From Baffinella frigidus (lineage: Eukaryota; Cryptophyceae; Cryptomonadales; Baffinellaceae): a stretch of DNA of 15,209 nucleotides. Shown in pieces: positions 7,434 through 13,608 of the stretch. Location of the stretch: contig MU646450.1 of assembly GCA_026770585.1 (NCBI GenBank), positions 60,491 to 75,699 of the forward strand, read 5' to 3'. The notes beneath the pieces were generated by a model that did not search any database, was not told where the DNA came from, and was given only the letters and a program-made list of their open reading frames with translations. Each line of letters opens with the position of its first letter. Within the stretch, counting starts at the first letter, position 1. Both the position numbers and the translations under genes were made by a program.

Positions 7434-7538
7434 TATCCCTTAAGTGGCCAGTAGGCTCATACGCCCTACCGTAGGGCCCTAGGACCTGCCTAGGACGTCT
7501 TGGCCCTCAAATTTGACGGCATGGCCACTTAAGGGATA
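7434..7538. mobile_element. Family A, copy A5
   Basis: The ends are TATCCCTTAAGTGGCCA and TGGCCACTTAAGGGATA. The core CCTACCGTAGGGCCCTAGGA is present, but the inner palindrome has decayed (CCTCAAATTTGACGG). Confidence 0.9.
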
Positions 7539-7586
7539 TACCATGGGTGCAGGATGGGCGAACCTCCTACACAGAGCGGGGGCGGC

Positions 7587-7621
7587 TGTGAGCCTCGGTC
7601 GGACAGGTGATGAGCCTCAAT
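7587..7621 (+). repeat. Dispersed repeat Q, copy 2
   Basis: This is the counterpart of 2709-2743. It shares GCTGTGAGCCTCGGTCGGAC and the following CAGGTGAYGAGCCTC. Confidence 0.75.
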
Positions 7622-7685
7622 GGACATCTTTCTTCCTCGTGGGGAAGCACGGAGACGTCAGAAACGGGACGCTGGCATCGTTCGC

Positions 7686-7755
7686 GGTAAACCCTAAACC
7701 TAAACCCGAAACCCGAAACCCGAAACCCGAAACACTAAACCCTAAAATCTGAACC
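7686..7755 (+). repeat. Short degenerate telomeric block, CCCTAAA strand
   Basis: Units AAACCCTAAACCTAAACCCG and then four AAACCCG heptamers, followed by CCCTAAAATC, are visible. It faces a G-strand block 183 bases downstream. Confidence 0.85.
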
Positions 7756-7938
7756 CAATTTGGTGAGCCCGGACTCTTTCCCCCTCCAAAGTTGACGGAG
7801 TTGTGAACCCAGCCCTAGCTCCAAAAGGCAGGAAAAAAAGGCCCGAAATAACGGCGTGAAGCGGTCATGTTGGTCAACTTAACCTCGCTTTTCTGTGGGT
7901 AGTGTGGGTAGGATGGGAACTCCGACGGTTGGTTTTTT
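7756..7938. other. Spacer between opposed telomeric blocks
   Basis: No gene or mobile element is seen in this spacer. AACCTCGCTTTTC at 7880-7892 repeats a stretch at 7178-7190. Confidence 0.5.
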
Positions 7939-8170
7939 TTTACGGTTGGGTTTTCGGGTGTAGGGTTTGGGGTTCAGGGTTTAAGGTTGATGGTTGATGG
8001 TTTATGGCTTATGGTTTAGTGTTTATGGTTGAGGTTTTAGGATTTAGGGTTTAAGGTTTAGGGTTTAGGGTTCAGGGTTCAGGGCTTACTGTTTAGGGTG
8101 CAGGATTTAGGATTTAGGGTTTGGAGTTTAGGGTTCGGGGTTTGGGGTTTGGGGCTTGGGGTTTAGGTTG
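7939..8170 (+). repeat. Degenerate telomeric block, TTTAGGG strand
   Basis: Units GGGTTTA, GGGTTCA, GGTTGAT, GGTTTAT and GGGGTTT occur at roughly 7-base spacing. They are opposite in strand to the block at 7686-7755. Confidence 0.87.
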
Positions 8171-8267
8171 AGTTCAAGATGTTTAGGATTGAAGGGGAGG
8201 TGAAGATTTTAAGGCTCTCGAAGGTGCCTGGGTTGGGCTTTAAAAATGGGTTGCCCCGGATAAGGCT

Positions 8268-8453
8268 GGTCCTTTAGGTCCTTTAGGTTCTTCGAGCTCC
8301 CAACATAGGCGGACACCGGAAATTGCTCGAGCGCAAACGAGGACGAGTCGAGTTGAGAGAGAAGGACGGCGCGGGTCTGTTTTTCACTCCCACCATAGAC
8401 GGACACCGGAACTGGTTCTGTAAAAAGGCCATGCTTCCCTTTTGGATCACATC
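8268..8453 (-). repeat. SINE-like family H, copy H1 (split)
   Basis: On the minus strand this is the family 3' end, with AAGGACC-type tail units, GAGCTCCCAACATAGGCGGA and a CATGCTTCC...GGATCACAT region. It is interrupted by about 60 bases and a partial duplication, since GACGGACACCGGAACTGG repeats the GGCGGACACCGG segment. Confidence 0.78.
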
Positions 8454-8462
8454 AAGCCCCCC

Positions 8463-8567
8463 TATTCCTCAAGTGGCCAGGCGGTCAAAATTGACCGCCA
8501 AGAGGTCATAGGCAGGTCCTAGGGCCCTACGGTAGGGCCTATGAGCCTACTGGCCATTTATGGGATA
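8463..8567. mobile_element. Family A, copy A6, with a related empty site
   Basis: The ends are TATTCCTCAAGTGGCCA and TGGCCATTTATGGGATA, and the inner palindrome is GGCGGTCAAAATTGACCGCC. The flanks (GGATCACATCAAGCC and CAGAGGATCGCGG) are joined without an element at 11754-11780. Confidence 0.87.
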
Positions 8568-8633
8568 CAGAGGATCGCGGCAGAAACCGGCTAACACTGC
8601 ATCTGCGAAGCTCGCTGCTGCAGGCAGCTGAAT

Positions 8634-8717
8634 GTGATCCGGAAGGAAGCATGGCTTTCCTGCAGAACAAGTTCCAGTGTCCGCCTATGTTGGGAGCTCG
8701 AAGAACCTAAAGGACCT
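8634..8717 (+). repeat. SINE-like family H, copy H2
   Basis: The sequence GTGATCCGGAAGGAAGCATG, then CCTATGTTGGGAGCTCGAAG, then AACCTAAAGGACC is present. It is inverted relative to H1 across A6 and the segment CAGAGGATCGCGGCAGAAAC. Confidence 0.82.
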
Positions 8718-8778
8718 ACAGGCCAGGAGACCAGGCGTTTGTGCTTGCAAGGAGACGGCCCGACGTGATGTTGAGGAC

Positions 8779-8909
8779 AAGTTCTAGCTCTGCCTGAGTT
8801 TTATTCAGGCTCGTCCTTGAAAGCATTTAAGAGCAGAAATCCAATACAAAATGGCGAATAGAAAGCCTTTAAGACGAGCCAGAATAAAACCCAGGCAGAA
8901 CTAGAAGTT
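8779..8909. mobile_element. Family I, MITE-like inverted repeat
   Basis: Left arm TCTGCCTGAGTTTTATTCAG and right arm containing AGAATAAAACCCAGGCAGAA pair over about 45 bases with a few mismatches. The middle is AT-rich. This is a single copy with no clear target duplication. Confidence 0.78.
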
Positions 8910-8964
8910 TTTTAAAAGGTCAAATTGATGTCCGGACGATCCGTCTCTGGTCGTGCGGCGCTCA

Positions 8965-9085
8965 TACAGGGGCACCTCGCTCATAAGAAACCGCCTCCCC
9001 CTAGGACCCTACAGTAGGCCTAGGCCTCGGGCCCTATGGTGGTCCTAGGGGGGTGGGTGTTTCTTATGAGCGAGGTACCCCTGTA
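8965..9085 (-). mobile_element. Family B, copy B10
   Basis: The element is TA-bounded, with CTCGCTCATAAG arms and a reversed centre (GGACCCTACAGTAGGCC). Confidence 0.9.
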
Positions 9086-9137
9086 CTTTCGCCCGCCCTC
9101 CTCGGTGTACTCCCTCACCAGGTGCGTCGAGTGCCTG

Positions 9138-9242
9138 TATCCCGTAAGTGCCCATGCCGCCAAATTTGACGGCCAAGAGGTCCTAGGCTGGTCCCAGGGC
9201 CCTACCGTAGGGCGTATGCGCCTACTGGTCACTTAAGGGATG
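9138..9242. mobile_element. Family A, copy A9
   Basis: The left end is TATCCCGTAAGTGCCCA and the right end TGGTCACTTAAGGGATG. The inner palindrome is GCCGCCAAATTTGACGGC and the core is CCTACCGTAGGGCGTATG. The outer arms show more mismatches than in other copies. Confidence 0.86.
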
Positions 9243-9280
9243 CACTTTCCTGCCACGCCATGCCCCCCCCCCCCTCGATT

Positions 9281-9451
9281 TAATCCCGCCAGGTATTTGA
9301 TTTAAATGCTTTGGAGTTCCCCGAATCAACGAAATTTACTACATAATTGGCCAAATCAGTCGTGTCCAGCCCTGGACGTGACCAATTGTGTGGTAAATTT
9401 CATGTATTCGGGGAACTCCCAACCATTTAAAACAAATACCTGGCGGGATGA
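9281..9451. mobile_element. Family E element, copy E2, TSD GATT
   Basis: The 171-base element has one difference from E1 (CCGAATCAACG against CCGAATGAACG). GATT lies directly on both sides (9277-9280 and 9452-9455). Confidence 0.94.
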
Positions 9452-9455
9452 GATT

Positions 9456-9685
9456 GTCCTCTGCCATCCTGCTTTGGTGCTTTGGTGCTTTGTATTACAC
9501 TCACATCGAAGGCCACGCCCACCTCACTCTTGAGGGGATGAGAACAATCTACGGATGAGCTCCCCGACGCAACCCACTTGCAAATGCCTGGCATTTTTGT
9601 TTCCGTCTGCGCTTCGCCAGGTCGATGACGGAGCACTGGTTTGAGTTCCCGCGGAGACTGACGGAAGGACCGTACGGCACGCTCC
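9456..9685. other. Interval between E2 and E3
   Basis: No element is recognised. GCTTTGGTGCTTTGGTGCTT is a short tandem repeat. The minus-strand open frame of 88 codons (9427-9693) overlaps the end of E2 and has no recognised motif. Confidence 0.5.
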
Positions 9686-9689
9686 AATC

Positions 9690-9850
9690 TCACCCGGTCA
9701 GGTATTTAAATTATATGCTCGGGAGTTCCCCAAATGTACGAAAATTACGACACATGATCTTTCGGACACGACTCTTTCATCGCTTGTGTAGTAATTTTCG
9801 TCGCATGGGGAACTCCACCGAGCATTTAAATTAAATACCTGACCGGATGA
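9690..9850. mobile_element. Family E element, copy E3 (diverged), TSD AATC
   Basis: The 161-base relative of E1 and E2 has TCACCCGGTCAGGTATTTAA and CCTGACCGGATGA ends. The arms GGAGTTCCCC / GGGGAACTCC are kept but the middle differs. AATC lies directly on both sides (9686-9689 and 9851-9854). Confidence 0.88.
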
Positions 9851-9898
9851 AATCGTCAATTCCAGGCCTGGGGATTTGTACCAGGGAATGTGTGATTT

Positions 9899-9917
9899 CG
9901 TCCTTTAGGTCCTTTAC
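9899..9917 (-). repeat. Family H/P tail remnant
   Basis: Only the tail (TCCTTTAGGTCCTTTACC on the plus strand) remains, in the reverse orientation. Confidence 0.6.
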
Positions 9918-9926
9918 CCCACTCTC

Positions 9927-10118
9927 TACAGTCCACCTACCCTAACACAGGCTATCGTAACACATACTTACCCTCCACACATACTCCTTCGGCCGGCCCC
10001 CGATTCCCCCCTGCAAGGAAGTATGCCTGAAGGGTGGACACCATAACGCATACCTACCCTCCACACATACTCAACCAGTCCGGCCCCGACGGGTATGTGT
10101 TAGGGTAGGTCCACTGTA
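9927..10118. mobile_element. Family J element, copy J1
   Basis: The 192-base element has TACAGTCCACCTACCCTAAC and GTTAGGGTAGGTCCACTGTA ends. An internal repeat CCTCCACACATACTC occurs twice. TA is at both ends. A second full copy is J2. Confidence 0.88.
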
Positions 10119-10159
10119 CTGCATGTCGTGTCCAGGCCTCCCCTGGAGTTAGTTCGTTC

Positions 10160-10264
10160 TATCCCTTAAGTGACCAGTAGGCTCATACGCCCTACCATAG
10201 GACCCTAGGACCTACCTAGGACCTCTTGGTGGTCAAATTTGACCACCTGGCTACTTAAGGGATA
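10160..10264. mobile_element. Family A, copy A8
   Basis: The left end is TATCCCTTAAGTGACCA, the right CTACTTAAGGGATA, and the inner palindrome GGTGGTCAAATTTGACCACC. It abuts copy B8 with the same GGGATAGGGGTACC junction as A1/B1. Confidence 0.9.
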
Positions 10265-10311
10265 GGGGTACCTCGCTCATAAAAAAGCACCTCCTCCTAG
10301 GACCCTACAGT

Positions 10312-10403
10312 GATGTGATCCGAAAGGAAGCATGGCCTTTCTACAGAACAATTTCCGGTGTCCGCCTATGTTGGGAGCTCGAAGAACCTCAAGGACCTAA
10401 AGG
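10312..10403 (+). repeat. SINE-like family H, copy H3, TSD ACAGT
   Basis: The 92-base copy begins GATGTGATCCGAAAGGAAGC and ends in ACCTCAAGGACCTAAAGG. It interrupts B8, with ACAGT on both sides (10307-10311 and 10404-10408). 5' truncation with a fixed 3' tail is typical of target-primed retroposition, which is inference. Confidence 0.84.
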
Positions 10404-10413
10404 ACAGTAGGCC

Positions 10414-10517
10414 TATCCCTTAAGTGACCAGTAGGCTCATACGCCCTACCGTAGGGCCCTAGGACCTGCCTAGGGCGAGTTAGGGCGAATATTCACCCTA
10501 TGGTCACTTAAGGGATA
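10414..10517. mobile_element. Family A, copy A7, inside B8
   Basis: The 104-base element has ends TATCCCTTAAGTGACCA and TGGTCACTTAAGGGATA and a near-palindromic GGGCGAATATTCACCC. It sits at the TA of B8's AGTAGGCCTATG. The TG after the target is missing on the right. Confidence 0.9.
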
Positions 10518-10583
10518 CCTAGGGCCTTATGGTGGTCCCTAGGGGCAAGGCGCTTTCAGTTTCTTATGAGCGAGGTACCCTTG

Positions 10584-10637
10584 TACCTCGCTCGTAAGGA
10601 GCCACCGCCGCCCCCAGGGTCACCGTAGGGCCCCAGG
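10584..10637 (+). mobile_element. Family B partial copy B9
   Basis: The sequence begins TACCTCGCTCGTAAGGAG directly after B8, then has a C-run and a partial centre GGTCACCGTAGGGCCCCAGG. The right arm is absent. Confidence 0.75.
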
Positions 10638-10641
10638 TGCA

Positions 10642-10762
10642 TACAGGGGTACCTCGCTCATAAGAAAACGCCCCCCCCTAGGACCCTACAGTAGGACCAT
10701 GCCTAGGGCCCTATGGGGGTCCTAGGGGGTGGGCGTTTTCTTATGAGCGAGGTACCCCTGTA
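10642..10762 (-). mobile_element. Family B, copy B11
   Basis: This full TA-bounded copy has arms CTCGCTCATAAGAAAACGCC / GGCGTTTTCTTATGAGCGAG and a reversed centre. Confidence 0.92.
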
Positions 10763-10801
10763 GGCCGACATGTACTGTACATGGAGGGTCCCAGGGGGGC
10801 T

Positions 10802-10925
10802 TACAGGGGTACCTCACTCATAAGAAAACGCCCCCCCCCCCCCAGGACTACCATAGGGCCCTAGGCATAGGCCTGCTGTAGGGTCCTAGGGGGGATCGCG
10901 TTCTCATGAGCGAGGTACCCCAGTA
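10802..10925 (+). mobile_element. Family B, copy B12
   Basis: The left arm is TACAGGGGTACCTCACTCAT with a long C-run. The centre is in + orientation. The right arm (TTCTCATGAGCGAGGTACCC) has diverged. Confidence 0.88.
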
Positions 10926-11026
10926 TGCGACTGGGGAGTCACTCCTACATGTAGAGTGTACACGCCCGAGACCTGGATTTCACCATTTATTTGTGCCATG
11001 CCGACAGAAGCCCTCTGCCCTGCGAC

Positions 11027-11200
11027 ACGTTCATAGGCTAACGTCCTAAAAATGGGGTAGTTAGGCCTACGGCATTGCCTAGGACCTCCTACCGTAGGCC
11101 GAGACTTTTTGGTCCTAGGATCCCTCGGCCTACGGTAGGAGGTCCTAGGCAATGCCGTATGCCTAACTACCCCATTTTCAGGCCGTTAGCCTATGAACGT
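11027..11200. mobile_element. Family K, 174-base foldback
   Basis: Arms of about 77 bases run from ACGTTCATAGGCTAACG to CTACCGTAGGCCGAG and back with few mismatches, around a 20-base spacer at about 11104-11123. They contain the CCTAGGACC and CCTACCGTAGG motifs also present in families A and B. It is the longest hairpin in the window and a single copy. The encoded open frames on both strands mirror each other and are not genes. Confidence 0.87.
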
Positions 11201-11255
11201 AACTCAAGAGGCCACCCCGGATTCCCGGGGCTCCAACAGCCTTCCGAGGCGAGCC

Positions 11256-11496
11256 TACAGGGGTACCTCGCTCACAAGAACCCCCCCACCCCTAGGACCC
11301 TACAGTAGGCCTATGCCTAGGGCCCGATGGTGATCCTAGGGGGGTGGACGTTTCTTGTGAGCGAGGTACAGGGGTACCTCGCTCATAAGAAACCGCGCCC
11401 CCCCTAGGACCACCATAAGGCCCTAGGCATAGGCCTGAGGTAGGGTCCTAGGGGGGAGGCGGTTTCTTATGAGCGAGGTATCCCTGTACTCCTGTA
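11256..11496 (-). mobile_element. Family B, copy B13, host of B14
   Basis: Both arms carry the same change, CTCACAAGAA on the left and TTCTTGTGAG on the right. The centre is reversed. Its right GGTACC is split at TA by B14, and its last bases continue after B14 as CTCCTGTA. GCCTTCCGAGGCGAGCCTA-like sequence flanks the nest on both sides (11230-11257 and 11497-11517). Confidence 0.88.
11368..11488 (+). mobile_element. Family B, copy B14, nested in B13
   Basis: This full copy from TACAGGGGTACC to GTATCCCTGTA has a + orientation centre. It is inserted at the TA of B13's GGTACC with TA on both sides. Confidence 0.9.
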
Positions 11497-11570
11497 GCCT
11501 TCCCGAGGCGAGCCTATCCCTATTCCCGAGGCGGGCCTAAAGAGCCTAGGGAAGGCGCCAATAACCTGTA

Positions 11571-11594
11571 GGTCCTTGAGGTTCTTCGAGCTCC
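11571..11594 (-). repeat. Family H tail fragment H4
   Basis: GGTCCTTGAGGTTCTTCGAG followed by CTCC is the minus-strand 3' end of the H family. It is fused directly to a B right-arm remnant (TCATGAGTGAGGTA, 11595-11608). Confidence 0.72.
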
Positions 11595-11645
11595 TCATGA
11601 GTGAGGTATAGGGGTACCTCGCTCCTAAGAAAACGCCCCCTCCTA
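11595..11645 (+). mobile_element. Family B remnants: right arm plus partial B15
   Basis: A right-arm remnant ending GAGGTA is followed by a left half TAGGGGTACCTCGCTCCTAA that stops after its C-run. The arrangement resembles the start of the B2 and B14 nests, but both elements are truncated. Confidence 0.72.
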
Positions 11646-11671
11646 TGTCAGGAATGGGCCTTGTGCGCTCC

Positions 11672-11796
11672 CTTAGGTCCTTAAGGTTCTTCGAGCTCCC
11701 AACATAGGCGGACACCGGAACTTGTTCTGTAGAAAGGCCATGCTTCCTTTCGGATCACATCAGGCCTGCACAGAGGATCGCGGCAGAAACCGGCTA
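11672..11796 (-). repeat. Family H copy H5 with uninterrupted flank
   Basis: On the minus strand this is the H 3' end, continuing into the segment CAGAGGATCGCGGCAGAAAC. It preserves the arrangement that A6 interrupts at 8463-8567. Confidence 0.82.
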
Positions 11797-11979
11797 CAGG
11801 GGTACCTCGATCATAAGAAACCGCCCCCCCCCCTAGGACCTAGGGACGGGCCCGCCTCGGAACGCAGCCCTAGGACGGGCCCGCCTCGGGACGGAGCCCT
11901 GGGCCGGGCCGAACACCGCGCCACGCCCCCCTAGGAACCTACAGTAGGACCATGCCTAGGGTCCTCTGGAGGTCCCAAC
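11795..11979. mobile_element. Family B, rearranged copy B19 without right arm
   Basis: The left arm is TACAGGGGTACCTCGATCAT, followed by a C-run, CCTAGGACCTAGG and a GC-rich doubled segment GACGGGCCCGCCTCGG (about 11855-11920). A second centre-like piece, CCTAGGAACCTACAGTAGG, follows. The target TA corresponds to 8592-8593, where the same flank is uninterrupted. Confidence 0.75.
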
Positions 11980-12014
11980 GGCTCCACGTGCACGCACCTG
12001 CATCGTGTTTGACT

Positions 12015-12136
12015 TACAGGGGTACCTCGCTCATAAGAAACCGCCCCCCCCTAGGACCCTACAGTAGGGCCCTAGGCATGGGCCTACTGTAGGGTCCTAG
12101 GGGGGGGGGGGGGGTTATGAGCGAGGTACCCCTGTG
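12015..12136. mobile_element. Family B, copy B16, symmetrical centre
   Basis: The left arm is CTCGCTCATAAG and the right TTATGAGCGAG, with a long G-run. Unlike the other copies, the centre has the GGACCCTACAGTAGG side on both halves, so it is nearly a full palindrome. Confidence 0.88.
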
Positions 12137-12244
12137 CATGCCTGGATGTGGACTGGCGTTGATGGTGCCTCTTGAGGAGAGTGGTTTGCTCACATCATGT
12201 TGGCCGTCGCCTGCGAAGGGTGGGGGCATTTAATGAAGTGGAAT

Positions 12245-12245
<1 letters not shown>

Positions 12246-12275
<30 letters not shown>

Positions 12276-12645
12276 GGTTGCGGGTTGCGGGTTGTGGGTT
12301 GCGGGTTGCGGGTTGCGGGTTTAGGGTTGAGAGTTGAGAGTTTAGGGTTTAGGGTTTAGGGTTTAGGGTTTAGGGTTTAGGTTTAGGGTTTAGGGTTTAG
12401 GGTTCCGGTTTCTGGGTTCCGGGTTCTGGGTTCCGGGTTCAGGGTTCAGGGTGAGAGAAGGTGACGCAGGTGAGATGAGGTTTAGGGTGTAGGGTTCAGG
12501 GTTCAGGGTTCAGGGCTCAAGGTTCAGGGTTCAGGGTTCAGGGTTCAGGGTTCAAGGTTCAAGGTTCAGGGTTCAGGGTTCAAGGTCCAAGGTTCCGGGT
12601 TCAGGCTTCAGGCTTCAGGGTAAGAGAAGGTGGCGCAGGTGAGAC
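12246..12645 (+). repeat. Telomere-like array of heptamer variants, G strand
   Basis: Successive blocks are GGGTTGA, GGGTTGC, GGGTTTA (the true heptamer, about 12325-12400), GGGTTCY and GGGTTCA, with period 7 largely maintained. A non-telomeric spacer, GAGAAGGTGACGCAGGTGAG (12453-12472), recurs at 12624-12643. Confidence 0.92.
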
Positions 12646-12661
12646 GGGGTTCAGGGTGGGG

Positions 12662-12776
12662 GGTTGGGTCCAAGCACAGGGTGAAGGGTTGAGGGTGAAG
12701 GGCAAAGGGCAAAGGGCAAAGGGTGAAGGGTGAAGGGTGAAGGGTGAAGGGCAAAGGGTGAAGGGTGAAGGGTCCA
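12662..12776 (+). repeat. Heptamer array of GGGTGAA and GGGCAAA
   Basis: Two 7-base variants, AAGGGTG and AAGGGCA, occur in alternating runs. This is the same 7-base period as the neighbouring telomere-like array. The antisense frames here (Pro/Phe/Leu-rich) are artefacts of the repeat. Confidence 0.9.
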
Positions 12777-12951
12777 AGCACAACCCCGCAGCAGCGCTCT
12801 TCCGGGAACTCCCTCCCGAGACCCCCGCACATTCTGGGCGTGGCCCACCGAGACAAAAGTCGAGAGTGGAACGTCTCAAAGCAAAAGTGGAACCTCTGTT
12901 AACTTAAGAAGTGACAGTGGAGAATTGGCGCCATTTTATATATGTTGGGAG

Positions 12952-13002
12952 GTGCGTGCCTGGGGTAGCTGGACCTGGTACGACTGGGTGCCTATCACCG
13001 TT
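12952..13002 (+). pseudogene. Coding-like remnant, Trp-rich block copy 1
   Basis: One frame reads VRAWGSWTWYDWVP. It is nearly identical at DNA level to 13321-13371. The shared sequence begins at the same point after a G-rich run in both copies, and this copy diverges after the VP codons. A family-J element starts 13 bases downstream, at 13015. The Trp-rich composition is unusual for random translation, but no start, stop or splice structure is established. It could be an exon remnant or simply a duplicated non-coding block. Confidence 0.25.
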
Positions 13003-13014
13003 TCGTTTGACGCA

Positions 13015-13206
13015 TGCAGTCCGCCTACCCTAACACAGGCTACCGTAACACATACTTGCCCTCCACACGTACTCCTTCGGCCGCCCCCCGATTTCCCCCT
13101 GCAAGGAAGTATGCCTGAAGGGTGGACACCATAACGCATACCTACCCTCCACACATACTCAATCAGTCCGGCCCCGACGGGTATGTGTTAGGGTAGGTCC
13201 ACTGTA
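13015..13206. mobile_element. Family J element, copy J2
   Basis: The 192-base element matches J1 with roughly eight differences by eye. The left end reads TGCAGTCC where J1 has TACAGTCC. The right end is CACTGTA. Confidence 0.88.
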
Positions 13207-13320
13207 GACGTTTGCATCACTCAACGCCAGGCTTAAGGGCCTATCCAGGACCTTTATCGATCAAAATAAAGCCGTCCTGCCCTGGACGCTTCCCGCTGCT
13301 AAGTGGGAAAAGGGGGGGGG

Positions 13321-13407
13321 GTGCGTGCCTGGGGCAGCTGGACTTGGTACGACTGGGTGCCTGACACCGGGACCGGCAGCGAGAACGACGGGTTCACCTG
13401 CTCGTAG
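13321..13407 (+). pseudogene. Coding-like remnant, Trp-rich block copy 2
   Basis: One frame stays open from the duplicated start to a TAG at 13405-13407. It reads VRAWGSWTWYDWVPDTGTG and then SENDGFTCS. The second half (DTGTGSENDGFTC) recurs at 13609-13647 in a different context. Two weaker DNA relatives of its last 22 bases lie at 13777-13798 and 13900-13920. Trp, Asp, Gly and Cys content suggests a fragment of an extracellular protein, which is inference. I do not recognise the family, and the block has no visible ATG. Confidence 0.3.
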
Positions 13408-13541
13408 GGAGGGGCGTCAGACCAAGAAAAGGGCATGGGACACCCTTTAACACCCTCTGCGGAGAGTCAGACCAAGAGAAGTCAGACCAAGAGAAATGCG
13501 GAGAGTCAGACCAAGAGAAGGTAGGGCATGGGACATGGGGC

Positions 13542-13602
13542 GTCAGAGAAAGGTCACGCCGCTCCTTTCTACGCCGTTCTGTTTCTGGCCGCCTGCAGGG
13601 TA
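13542..13602 (+). repeat. Repeat L, copy 1 (empty site for B18)
   Basis: GTCAGAGAAAGGTCACGCCG, then a CTACGCCGTTCTGTTTCTGG segment, ends GCAGGGTA. The same sequence at 14359-14419 is interrupted at that TA by B18. Confidence 0.82.
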
Positions 13603-13608
13603 GACAGG

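Larger units (their letters stand above)
10265..10585 (-). mobile_element. Family B, copy B8, host of two insertions
   Basis: The left arm, centre pieces and right arm of one reversed B element are separated by H3 (10312-10403) and A7 (10414-10517). The three pieces read in family order: CCTACAGT, then AGTAGGCC, then CCTAGGGCC...CTTATGAGCGAGG. Confidence 0.86.

Noticed and set aside
10904-11308. Two frames on opposite strands with similar proteins (MPRTSYRRPR...)
   Set aside because: Both come from the two arms of foldback K. A palindrome gives the same peptide on both strands and this is not evidence for a gene.
12601-12879. Three overlapping minus-strand frames rich in Pro, Phe, Leu and His
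   Set aside because: They are translations of the GGGTGAA/GGGCAAA heptamer array in all three frames. A 7-base period gives a repeating peptide in any frame.
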